Assembly: GCA_035574455.1 (NCBI GenBank)
Contig: DATLYT010000046.1
Location: 1 to 7,376 of the forward strand
Source: DATLYT01 sp035574455
GTDB lineage: Bacteria > Bacteroidota > Ignavibacteria > UBA10030
Length of the DNA stretch: 7,376 bases
Reading direction: 5' to 3'
Shown: in pieces, positions 1 to 7,332 of the stretch
Layout of the letters: each line of letters begins with the position of its first letter
Position numbering within the stretch: position 1 is the first letter of the stretch
The notes under the pieces: generated by a model
Database searches by the model: none
What the model saw: the letters and a program-made list of their open reading frames with translations, nothing else
Told to the model about the DNA's origin: nothing
Translations under genes and position numbers: made by a program

Positions 1-1623
1 TGTCGGTCCGCGACGGCTGAAGTTGCCGATGCTCACCAGCGACCGCGAGCCGGTATTGCTTTTGCTGTTCGGAATCGAGGTATCATCAAAGACATTCTTA
101 TAGATTTCAATCGGGTTACCCTCAAACCAAGCGTCGTACGGGCTACCGAGTTCCGAGCCGAGGCCCGCATTGAAAATGCCGTAGCTCTGGCCGATATCGA
201 GTGATCCGTCTGCTTCTTCTAACGCCACGCCTCGTCGCGCCGGGTCGGTGTTGACTTCATTTACCGACAGCTTTCTGTTGATAACATCCTCATCGATGTG
301 CCAGATCAGTATTCCACCACCTTCTGTCGCTTCGTTCGTTCCGAACAAGCCTGGTAACGCCCAATCAAAGTCTTCCACATCAATCAGATTGCCGGTGATT
401 CCCCGCCCACGCCCAAAGGAGAATCCTGTGGTATCCTTACTGAAGTGTCGTGTGATGATTTGGCCACTCTCCACAACGGTCAGACGCTGGCCGTTCCTGT
501 GCGGATCGCGGTTGCGGTTCTCAATCAAAAAGTATTCGCGCGAGTTGATCGGCACCTTGTAGATAACATCATCACCCGTCGTCGTCAATCCAACGGCCGG
601 CAATGAAATGCTTTGAGAGGCCGCAGTCAGTGTCACCGGAGTAGCCCAACCAAGAGCAATCTTTTCCCATGCAGACGGTTCGGGAGGGAATAATCCCTCG
701 AACGCGAAAATCGACGCCACATCCATGAGCCCAAATTGTCCGATCGCAGAACGCCCCGTTTTGGTATCGAACAGATCCGGCAAGCCCAAAAAACTTCCGA
801 ACGAACTCGCTAAGAGACCGTTGATGCCAAGCTGTAATGTATCCGGTCGGCCGCCGGACTCGATGATACGCGTTTCCGTCTCCGGTAAGATCATGGTATT
901 CGTGATGCGCACCGCCCCGTTGTTGACTGGCACACCCGCATAGCTTGGGTCGTTCAAAAATCTCCGCAACGTTGGCAATCCCATATACAACGAGGGGATA
1001 TCGCTCGGCGTCGGGTCAAATCCGAGCAAACTGACTAAATCGACGTCGCGCCCCACACCAGCGTGGAAGATGATGAAAGCGTGGTAGCGGTCGAATTGGA
1101 TAGACGGGTAGAGTGAGTCCGCGCGGCGCCAGCTTTCCACAACCAGATCGGCAAGCGGGCGGTCGTTGCTGCCGTCTTTCGCGGGCGAATAAGCAGACAT
1201 CGCCTTCGACAGCGTGATCCTCGAGCCGAGGACCTCTCCTTTGACAATCAGCTTACCGTTGGATGTCTTGCGAAAGTAATTTTCGAGAAACTGCAGCTTG
1301 TAGGCAAAGTACGCCGAATCATGCGGCGGTGGGTCGATGAGACGAACATTGGTCGGCTGCAGGTTGAACCGTCCGTTGCCGGTTGTGCGGGGGTCGGTGT
1401 CCTCCTGAAAATCCACCATAATGGCGAACACACGCACCGTGTCCGGAACTGAGGAGAGAGAGCGCGGCTGTATGGAGTGCGCAGCGGACGAAACGGTGCG
1501 CGTGAAGGCGATGCGCGGCTGTTGGCTTTGGAGAGACGGAGAAACTACCAGCTGCGTCAGGAATAACAATAAACCGCCATACCTCTTCAAAACTCGAAGA
1601 GGTATGGCTTGAACGACATTCAT
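1..1623 (-). CDS. Secreted M6-family metalloprotease-like protein with a degenerate active site (C-terminus cut by window edge)
   Basis: I translated the minus strand from the ATG at 1623; all 541 codons are open to the window edge, so the gene continues beyond it. Residues 1-34 form a signal peptide: basic RVLKRYG, a hydrophobic LLLFLTQLVV core and a likely cut near LQSQ. The rest matches the M6 (immune inhibitor A-like) framework: a start like VFAIMVDF..DTDPRTTGNG (64-84), NYFRKTSNGKL (115-125), GLPDLFD (280-286), the Met-turn FGLMD (297-301), SAWEKIALGW (317-326), EYFLIENR (363-370) and GGILIWHIDE (436-445). The zinc motif, normally HEFGHxxGxxD, reads SSFGSFLGLPD (273-283). Both His ligands and the catalytic Glu are Ser, while Gly280 and Asp283 remain, and no other HExxH exists in the 541 residues. 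A surface or secreted pseudoprotease is therefore inferred. It starts 4 bases after the porV stop, implying co-transcription. A GTG codon just before the ATG (1626) is an alternative start. A T9SS sorting domain may lie beyond the edge. Confidence 0.87.
   Translation of the reverse strand, partial: MNVVQAIPLRVLKRYGGLLLFLTQLVVSPSLQSQQPRIAFTRTVSSAAHSIQPRSLSSVPDTVRVFAIMVDFQEDTDPRTTGNGRFNLQPTNVRLIDPPPHDSAYFAYKLQFLENYFRKTSNGKLIVKGEVLGSRITLSKAMSAYSPAKDGSNDRPLADLVVESWRRADSLYPSIQFDRYHAFIIFHAGVGRDVDLVSLLGFDPTPSDIPSLYMGLPTLRRFLNDPSYAGVPVNNGAVRITNTMILPETETRIIESGGRPDTLQLGINGLLASSFGSFLGLPDLFDTKTGRSAIGQFGLMDVASIFAFEGLFPPEPSAWEKIALGWATPVTLTAASQSISLPAVGLTTTGDDVIYKVPINSREYFLIENRNRDPHRNGQRLTVVESGQIITRHFSKDTTGFSFGRGRGITGNLIDVEDFDWALPGLFGTNEATEGGGILIWHIDEDVINRKLSVNEVNTDPARRGVALEEADGSLDIGQSYGIFNAGLGSELGSPYDAWFEGNPIEIYKNVFDDTSIPNSKSNTGSRSLVSIGNFSRRGPT
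775..807 (-). other. Degenerate zinc-binding motif of the M6-like protein
   Basis: Codons 273-283 read SSFGSFLGLPD where active M6 proteases have HEFGHxxGLPD. The two zinc histidines (first and fifth positions) and the catalytic glutamate (second) are all serine, encoded AGT, TCG and AGT. The frame is intact on both sides and the downstream GLPDLFD matches the family, so a frameshift or a single base error cannot explain the loss. The third ligand position, Asp283, is kept. Confidence 0.85.
1576..1608 (-). repeat. Perfect 13-bp stem-loop within the first codons of the M6-like gene
   Basis: The arms at 1576-1588 and 1596-1608 are exact reverse complements (GCCATACCTCTTC and its complement) around a 7-base loop. 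In the mRNA the hairpin occupies codons 6-16, starting at nucleotide 16 of the coding region, just outside where an initiating ribosome would sit. On the minus strand it is followed by GGTTTATTGTTATT, which is U-rich but not a clean U-run. It could act as a partial terminator after porV, a translation or pausing element, or a protein-binding palindrome. The repeat is seen directly; the function is unknown. Confidence 0.85.
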
Positions 1624-1627
1624 CACG

Positions 1628-2743
1628 TTAGAGGGACGCTCCTCCCCAGAGGATCAGGAGAGTGAAGCGGAGTGTATCGCTGAGAGGATGCTGGTCAGAC
1701 GCCGCGATGTAGCTGAAGTCAAACCCGTACATATCGTAGCGGACACCGGCTCCGAACGTCAGGAACTTCCGATTGCCGAATTGGGGATCTTCATAGAAGT
1801 ACCCCAAGCGCAACCCTACAAACTTCGGAGAGCCGTACCAATACTCTAACCCGGTACCGATAACAAATTCACGCAACTCTGTTCCGAGCGGCTTGTCAGC
1901 CCAGGAAGTGAACAAAGCTTTGTAGAACGGGTCGGCCGTACCATCGGCGTTCCGCTTAATCAGCATTTTACTGAAGTCGATGATGTACGAAAGATTGTTA
2001 AACTCGTCTTCGATGACCTTCGCGCTGAGTCCAAACCGGAGATTCATCGGCAGCGGATCGGCCTGCGCTTTGTCGATGTACGTGAGGCTTGGACCGATAT
2101 TGGAGAGGTTGAAGCCGAGATTTAATCGACCGCCGATGTCAATATCGGTGAACGGAATCGGTACAGAACGCGGCTTATAGAGCATGCCGACGTCAAAGCT
2201 AAAGCCGGTCGCGATTCCCTGGCCTTGCTCTGCTTCTGTCCCGACGGGCGAAAGTCGGCTGTGAATCACGCGGGCGTTGAGACCGATGCCGAGGTCTTGG
2301 CTCAACTGAGTTCCGAATCCCGCCGTGACTGCGAATTCGTACGACTTAAACGTCTCGAGGATTTCAGGGCCACCCGAGCCTGTACGTGCGATCTCCCCAA
2401 GGTTCAGAAATGTCACTCCAATACCCGCCGTTCCATCCAATTCCTCTACATGCTGTTTGTACACGAGGTGCGCAATCCACAAATCGGGCAGGTTGAATTT
2501 CGGCAGCCAGTTGGCGTGCGAGAGACTGACCTCCGAGCCTTTTTGGAAAGAGAGTCCCGCAGGATTCCAGAAGATCGCCCAGGCATCGTCGGCAAGCGCG
2601 ACGCCTGCCTCACCCATGCCGCTTGCGCGGGAGTTTGGGGCAATCAGCAAAAACGGTACAGCAGAAGTCGAGACTTGCGCTTGGAGCAGGCCCGTTATGA
2701 GGGCGACGAGCACCAAGGAGAGCGCGAATGACTTTCGTAACAT
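1628..2743 (-). CDS. porV: Type IX secretion system outer-membrane shuttle protein PorV
   Basis: PorV is an outer-membrane beta-barrel of the FadL type. In the T9SS it collects cargo with a C-terminal sorting domain from the Sov translocon and delivers it to the PorU attachment complex. The 371-residue product is close to the usual PorV length. It has a signal peptide (residues 1-22, ending LLQAQ) and then the family signature FLLIAPNSRASGMGEAGVAL (31-50) followed by FWNPAGL (58-64). Alternating amphipathic strands run through the body. The C-terminal part has GLRLGYFYEDPQFGNRKF (310-327) and a final strand with HPLSDTLRFTLLI (352-364), both typical of PorV/PorQ proteins. PorV is preferred over the paralogue PorQ because of the IAPNSR motif, the length and the adjacent porU. 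The start ATG has a GGAGG ribosome-binding site 7 bases upstream. The stop is TAA, and the M6-like gene begins 4 bases later. Confidence 0.94.
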   Translation of the reverse strand: MLRKSFALSLVLVALITGLLQAQVSTSAVPFLLIAPNSRASGMGEAGVALADDAWAIFWNPAGLSFQKGSEVSLSHANWLPKFNLPDLWIAHLVYKQHVEELDGTAGIGVTFLNLGEIARTGSGGPEILETFKSYEFAVTAGFGTQLSQDLGIGLNARVIHSRLSPVGTEAEQGQGIATGFSFDVGMLYKPRSVPIPFTDIDIGGRLNLGFNLSNIGPSLTYIDKAQADPLPMNLRFGLSAKVIEDEFNNLSYIIDFSKMLIKRNADGTADPFYKALFTSWADKPLGTELREFVIGTGLEYWYGSPKFVGLRLGYFYEDPQFGNRKFLTFGAGVRYDMYGFDFSYIAASDQHPLSDTLRFTLLILWGGASL

Positions 2744-2874
2744 AGATCTTCCTCCACTAAACGATGTTCACCCGACGACTGCCACCGTGCGGGCGAGGGT
2801 TAAAGTAGCCTATTTTCGATTGAGATTCAACAAGGGGCAGTTGTAGCAATGAAACCGCTCATTCCTCCATTAGA
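2744..2874 (-). other. Spacer between porU and porV with a weak promoter candidate
   Basis: These 131 bases separate the porU stop from the porV start. I see no clear terminator. A weak promoter candidate on the minus strand is TTGAAT (2830-2825), a 17-base spacer and TACTTT (2807-2802), which would put the transcript start about 50 bases before porV. The -10 box matches the consensus at only three of six positions, so porU and porV may simply be co-transcribed, with this as untranslated leader. Confidence 0.25.
2751..2755 (-). promoter_or_regulatory. Ribosome-binding site of porV (GGAGG)
   Basis: On the minus strand GGAGG is followed by a 7-base spacer and the porV ATG. This near-ideal Shine-Dalgarno fixes the start. 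It also shows that this organism uses Shine-Dalgarno initiation at some genes, which classical Bacteroidetes largely do not. Confidence 0.8.
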
Positions 2875-5800
2875 TTACCGCAAGATACTCAGTTTGCCCA
2901 GCACTTCGTTTGTTCGCTGCCGGTCGAGCGAGCGCGTGATCACTTTGTAAAAGTAGACGCCGTTGGCTAACTCGTTACCGTCTCTGTCTCTGCCGTTCCA
3001 TGGAATCTGGACGAAGCGGTCAACGACCGAGGGGATTTCCAGGCTTTCGATCAGCCGTCCCGCCAGAGTATAAATCTTGATCTCGACGTCAATCGGCTCA
3101 GAAGAGGTCCGCTGGAAGGTAAAGGATGTCGTGCTGGAAAACGGGTTGGGGAAATTCAGCACGTTGAAGATGGCTTCTTCGGCGGCAAGACGAACCTCAA
3201 AATACGTCTCCACCCGCGATGCATTGTTGTAAATATCCCATCCCCTGACCATGAGAGTGTGTCTTCCCTCGGGTAATCCTCTAAGCGGATACACGACTTC
3301 ACCGCTTTGGTATGTGTCGAGATTGCCGCGATAGTACTCCGTTAAGTCGATCGGCTGCGGACGACTGCTGAGCACCGCTTCGAGACGGTGGCCAATACCT
3401 GCCGTCGAGGTGTTGATTCCACTTTCGTCATAGAGTTGGACCATCAGCAAGGCATCGGGTTTCACAAAGTCGCCGGGACGAAATGCGTCGGAATCAAGAT
3501 AGACGCGAATCTGCGGTCCCGTAGTATCGACGGGCGCAGTGGTATCGGTGCCTTCAATGCGGACGTTTTCCGTATACCCCATTCCGTCGGTCGCGTTGTT
3601 CCAGGCGTAGACGGAAACACGAACAGCACCGATATTATACGAAACATCCTTCGGAATAGGAAACACTCCCTGAAACGAGCCAGACGCAACGGAAACTTCA
3701 CCACGATACAACAGACTGCCACTAACCTCGAACGAGAAATTGCCCCACTCGGGCACCACAACTCTGCGTTTCGCGTCAAACACCTCGACCAAGGCTCGGC
3801 CGTTGAAATCCGCCCAACGCGTTCCCGTAGTTTGTTTCACCTCACCCCGAAACGCGACGCGTCCCAGTGTTGGAATTCTGACAAGCTGTGTTGCCGGAGA
3901 CCTTCCGTTGAGACTATCGATACTGGCAGGCACACGGGGAATGGCCAGCCGCATCGTGGGATCGCCAAGAAGATGATACTTAACGTCATTCAATGAATAA
4001 TGGAGCTGTTTGGTTGCCTTCATCGCATCACCTAACCTCGGTGGCCGACCTAACGAATCTTTCGCCAACGCAAAGCGAAACAGCGTGTTATTGAACTGTG
4101 AATTCTCAAATGAATAAACCACTCTAATCGATGTTACGACGGCAATCGATCCCCCGCGGAGATCAGTCAAAATCTTCTCTCCCGCACTTCGCTCCTGCGG
4201 ATAATCCCAGCGCGCGAAATCACACGTCGCAGCAACAAGCAGGTTATGCTTATCGTAGTTTGTGAGCTTCGGGAAATCTTCCTCATCGCCAAAGATCCTC
4301 TCGTGCGCCCAAATCTTGGTATTGCCGTGCCCCGTGTAGTTGATAATGAGCGTGCCGTTGTTGATCGCCTCGACAATAGCCTTGTTGGCTTCAGGTTTGC
4401 GGCGCCCTGTTGCACTCGTGACCGTAGGGTATTCGATAATGAAAATCTTTCTCTTATCAAAATGATTGGGCGTGTAGGACTGAGCGAGAAGCTCGGCCTG
4501 GCTCGTGTGGAGACTGCCATCATCCCCCCGCGAGGTCAACCCGTCATCCGCAACGAAGGTGATGCGATTTCTCCATGAACCAAACGGCGCCGTGGTTTCA
4601 TATTGGATAATTTTGGAGACCACTTCATCGGCTTCGCTCGGCGTACGAACGGGAATCCTGCCGTGTGCCAAGGAAATCCGTGGGTTATTCGGTTCCAGCA
4701 TGACAAAATAATCGTCGCTCGAATAGGTATCGATCTGGTGAACAGAATTGAAGGATTCGTACGGAATAATAAAATTATCCCGCTGTCGCCGATTCAGGTT
4801 ATCTTTATAGTCGAACGAGCCGTCGCCAAAGAACAGAACGTAGCGCGGTTTTGTCGGCCAAACGGTCGTCGCATACTTCAGGAAATCGCGAATCGCCGTC
4901 GGGTCCTGCTGGCCGCTGGAGAATTCGTTAAAGATGGATTCGATATTCACAACCATCGTCTTGAGATGTTCGGGACCCGGACGCTCGCGGTGTGCTTTGA
5001 GACGATTCGCGGCAGGAAAAAAATCCTGCGGCGAAATGATGATAAAATCTGCACCGTCGGCTACGCCGTGGAGATTGGAGTTGGCGACTCGCTTCACCGC
5101 CGCGGGCGACTTGAACCCGTTCGGACCGACAGCATAGAACTCCCGTACCGAACCCGCAGTCTGCGGCATCTGGAATTTGAACGTCGTCGCGTCGGCAGGA
5201 TTAAACGTCAAATTCACAATCCGACGCACGTTGAAATGGTCGGTAACATCGAAGACATAGACATCCCGGGAGGAAAACCGCGTGAGGTTATACTCGACCA
5301 CAGCATTGGTATCGGGCGAAGAAAAGGCTAAAGAATCCCCTACCGCTTCGAACCGCCGACGGTAGTGTATTTCCAGCCAGTCAATCCACCCTTTCGCACT
5401 CGAACTTCCCAACCCAAACGTAAACCGCAGAACGCTCCGCTCGCCCGGATACTCTCCGGTCATCGAGGTCGTAATCACAGGGGTCGTGTACTGCCATTCA
5501 TTTTCAATCGACGTAACATCAATGGGAAAGGTTAAAACAGGACTACCGAGCGGCTGGTTATTCTCAAAGACCCGAAATGTATCAACCGAGGCCGAACGGC
5601 TCAGGAGTACATACCGATAGATGACGGGCTTGGACGTTACGATTCCCGGCAACAGGTTGGTAAACGTCTGGGAGCGCGAAGTTTCATCGAAGAGTCGACC
5701 CACCCACTGACGCCCGGAGTTGATACCGTTGGTGATTTCTTCTTCGATGAAGACCTTTCCTTGAAAATCCGGCGCAACGTAGGCACCCGCGCTATTGGTC

Positions 5801-6843
5801 GAAGCGACAGAATCCATCCCTCGACCCGCCGAGACTCCGACGTTCAAAAAGTACGAGCTCGTATCGGTGTAGTGATTGATGTAATGACGAAACATCTTCT
5901 GCTGGGGATTGTACTTCCACCCGCGTGTTGCCTTACCGTAGAAGAGTACAAAATCGTCCGCGTCGAATTGCCCGTTGTTGTTCCGGTCCACAATCAGACG
6001 AGGGATCTCCTCAAGTCCGTTTGGCCGAGGGGCGGTAAGGTCTTCCGGCAACTCCGTCCCTCCATTTCCAAAGATCCGTACTGTGTTGATGCTTCCGCTG
6101 ATCGTAATGCCATTTCGTGTAAAGAAATCACGGTCAAGCTTGTAGATGCCGGTCTCGCGAATATCGAGCCTGTACCATGTTCCCTGTGCCAGCGGAGAAT
6201 CCGTTATCTGGGAAAAGGTTCTTTGTTCGCTCAATGGAGCTGGCCATTGAGCTTTCTCGGGTACTAATGAAAATCCCTCTGGCGCGGCATCGAAATCGAT
6301 TCGAACAACGATCCGTGAATAGACGCGCGCAGAACGACCGTCACTGCCGTATTGGACGGGATAGAATTTGAGTGTTCCGATATACCAACGCCAGAAGGGG
6401 CCAAGGTCCGCCAATTCTACAGTGACTTGCGGGGCTCTTTCTCGCTGTTCCTGCAGAGCCAAGGGTTCATGAATCTGAACGAATCCCATCTCCTCGCCGC
6501 CGAGTCTAGGATAATACGGAATGGTAATGTTTGTATGTTCCTGATATTCCGAGACTAAGACCTGAAGCGAATAACGATGTGTGGGCAGGAGAAGAGTTGT
6601 TGCACGATATCGGAGTAAGGGAGTGCCCGGTATCCCCGGTGCAGTAATCGCCCCGTAGAACCATCCCCTCTCAAAACGGTTTTGTCCGGTCTGGAGATTC
6701 GATTCTCCGATGTAGTTCGGAAGAAACTCCACGACAACAGAATGGGAAGTCTCTTGAACAATTCGCAGGTCGTGTGCAAACTGGCTGAAGCTTTCAGACA
6801 GACCCGCGGCGATAATAAAAAGAATGAAGAGTGTGCGTCGCAT
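2875..6843 (-). CDS. porU: Type IX secretion system sortase PorU (C25-family cysteine peptidase)
   Basis: PorU is the cell-surface sortase of the T9SS. It is a gingipain-like C25 peptidase that removes the C-terminal sorting domain of cargo brought by PorV and joins the cargo to a surface anchor. The 1322-residue product starts with a signal peptide (1-20, MRRTLFILFIIAAG). Residues 25-590 are N-terminal beta-rich domains, including an acidic loop DRNNNGQFDADD (286-297) that resembles a calcium-binding EF-hand/dockerin loop. The C25 domain spans about 598-966 and holds FFGDGSFDY (671-679), the catalytic His839 in NYTGHGN, the catalytic Cys874 in AATCDFARWD, and SAGEKIL (886-892). Ig-like regions follow, then DESGINTSTAGIGHR (1139-1153) and a WDIYNN segment (1202-1207), both usual in PorU. 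The last ~95 residues (1227-1322) are a sorting-type domain from NVLNFPNPF to ANGVYFYK. Porphyromonas gingivalis PorU (about 1158 residues) also has such a domain, which stays uncleaved. No Shine-Dalgarno precedes the ATG; a hairpin ends 17 bases upstream. Confidence 0.95.
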   Translation of the reverse strand: MRRTLFILFIIAAGLSESFSQFAHDLRIVQETSHSVVVEFLPNYIGESNLQTGQNRFERGWFYGAITAPGIPGTPLLRYRATTLLLPTHRYSLQVLVSEYQEHTNITIPYYPRLGGEEMGFVQIHEPLALQEQRERAPQVTVELADLGPFWRWYIGTLKFYPVQYGSDGRSARVYSRIVVRIDFDAAPEGFSLVPEKAQWPAPLSEQRTFSQITDSPLAQGTWYRLDIRETGIYKLDRDFFTRNGITISGSINTVRIFGNGGTELPEDLTAPRPNGLEEIPRLIVDRNNNGQFDADDFVLFYGKATRGWKYNPQQKMFRHYINHYTDTSSYFLNVGVSAGRGMDSVASTNSAGAYVAPDFQGKVFIEEEITNGINSGRQWVGRLFDETSRSQTFTNLLPGIVTSKPVIYRYVLLSRSASVDTFRVFENNQPLGSPVLTFPIDVTSIENEWQYTTPVITTSMTGEYPGERSVLRFTFGLGSSSAKGWIDWLEIHYRRRFEAVGDSLAFSSPDTNAVVEYNLTRFSSRDVYVFDVTDHFNVRRIVNLTFNPADATTFKFQMPQTAGSVREFYAVGPNGFKSPAAVKRVANSNLHGVADGADFIIISPQDFFPAANRLKAHRERPGPEHLKTMVVNIESIFNEFSSGQQDPTAIRDFLKYATTVWPTKPRYVLFFGDGSFDYKDNLNRRQRDNFIIPYESFNSVHQIDTYSSDDYFVMLEPNNPRISLAHGRIPVRTPSEADEVVSKIIQYETTAPFGSWRNRITFVADDGLTSRGDDGSLHTSQAELLAQSYTPNHFDKRKIFIIEYPTVTSATGRRKPEANKAIVEAINNGTLIINYTGHGNTKIWAHERIFGDEEDFPKLTNYDKHNLLVAATCDFARWDYPQERSAGEKILTDLRGGSIAVVTSIRVVYSFENSQFNNTLFRFALAKDSLGRPPRLGDAMKATKQLHYSLNDVKYHLLGDPTMRLAIPRVPASIDSLNGRSPATQLVRIPTLGRVAFRGEVKQTTGTRWADFNGRALVEVFDAKRRVVVPEWGNFSFEVSGSLLYRGEVSVASGSFQGVFPIPKDVSYNIGAVRVSVYAWNNATDGMGYTENVRIEGTDTTAPVDTTGPQIRVYLDSDAFRPGDFVKPDALLMVQLYDESGINTSTAGIGHRLEAVLSSRPQPIDLTEYYRGNLDTYQSGEVVYPLRGLPEGRHTLMVRGWDIYNNASRVETYFEVRLAAEEAIFNVLNFPNPFSSTTSFTFQRTSSEPIDVEIKIYTLAGRLIESLEIPSVVDRFVQIPWNGRDRDGNELANGVYFYKVITRSLDRQRTNEVLGKLSILR

Positions 6844-6850
6844 CGTTATA

Positions 6851-6892
6851 AAACAGAAAAGCCGAAGGAGGACGTTGCCCTTACCTTCGGCT
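6851..6892 (-). terminator. Terminator-like hairpin in the leader immediately before porU
   Basis: AGCCGAAGG and its exact complement (6884-6892 and 6860-6868 on the plus strand) form a 9-bp stem, which can extend by three inner pairs (AGG with CCT) across a 2-base bulge. On the minus strand the stem is followed at once by TTTTCTGTTT, the layout of an intrinsic terminator; on the plus strand there is no T-run. It ends only a few bases before the porU ATG. It could end an unseen upstream minus-strand transcript, attenuate porU, or be a stabilising 5' leader hairpin. A 9-bp repeat alone could be chance; the T-tail and position strengthen the call. Confidence 0.6.
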
Positions 6893-7332
6893 ACACTACT
6901 TATCTACCGAAAATTTGATAAAGGCTTGTCCCAAACAAACAGCGCTGAGCAGACCCCAGTCAGCTCAGGAACTAAACCTTTAACAAAAACTCGATAGATT
7001 CTCCTTATGATTCGTTGGTAATAAAATACACATCTTCGTGTAGAGAGTCAAGCGGATTTCCCGCCGTCTATGTCATCATCCTTCATGCGAATGATGTGGC
7101 TCACCAAATTCCGAACTTCATCGGCAATACAGCTGAACACCGCATGCGTTCATCACTCCGATGCAAATCCTGCTTCCGCTTGTTCTGAACGTCAAACGAT
7201 GACGATTAGTTCTTGTCGTTGGGTTGTCTCTACGAAGAGTGCAGGGGTCGGTAAGGAAACCGTTTCTGTTTGCAAATCACGCAAAAAATGAATAAATTAA
7301 TTCGGTTTTTTACTATTTTCCGATAGGTGTGG
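6893..7332. other. Intergenic region between divergent porU and glgA; no supported gene
   Basis: I read all six frames and see no gene I can support. A plus-strand frame at 7070-7291 (73 codons) gives a Ser/Thr-rich product resembling no family. On the minus strand a 30-codon frame (7140-7048, GTG start) ends in a plausible-looking stretch, IADEVRNLVSHIIRMKDDD. The same frame runs back to 7296 but is broken by TGA at 7194-7192 and 7152-7150, so at most it is a decayed gene end. A 6-bp inverted repeat (CTGAGC 6945-6950, GCTCAG 6963-6968) is too short to weigh. I could not find a convincing porU promoter here. Confidence 0.5.
7270..7298 (+). promoter_or_regulatory. Candidate promoter for glgA
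   Basis: TTGCAA (7270-7275), a 17-base spacer and TAAATT (7293-7298) match the general bacterial -35/-10 pattern at four of six positions each. Transcription would start near 7305, about 28 bases before the glgA ATG. The region is AT-rich, so chance matches are likely. Confidence 0.3.

Noticed and set aside
1035..1433. Two short minus-strand frames (70 and 61 codons)
   Set aside because: They are alternative frames inside the M6-like gene, whose own frame is uninterrupted from 1623 to the window edge.
2225..2846. Two overlapping plus-strand frames (168 and 173 codons)
   Set aside because: Both run antisense to the clear porV signature region; they are shadows.
2827..2862. 11-codon frame after porU preceded by GGAGG
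   Set aside because: The GGAGG sits one base from the ATG, too close to work normally, and the peptide is tiny and unremarkable.
4603..5331. 242-codon open frame on the plus strand
   Set aside because: It lies entirely antisense to the catalytic part of porU, has a composition typical of a shadow frame and matches no family. The same applies to the plus-strand frames at 3388-3996 and 5761-6267.
5339..5364. 6-bp inverted repeat CTACCG/CGGTAG inside porU
   Set aside because: Such short repeats are expected many times by chance and this one has no supporting context.
7150..7194. TGA codons read as Trp or Sec in the broken minus-strand frame
   Set aside because: porU, porV and the M6-like gene (over 2,200 codons) contain no in-frame TGA and use TGG for Trp, so general recoding is not supported, and no selenocysteine insertion structure was evident.
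7070..7291. 73-codon plus-strand frame upstream of glgA
   Set aside because: Ser/Thr/Cys-rich with no recognisable motif and no clear ribosome-binding site; most likely chance.
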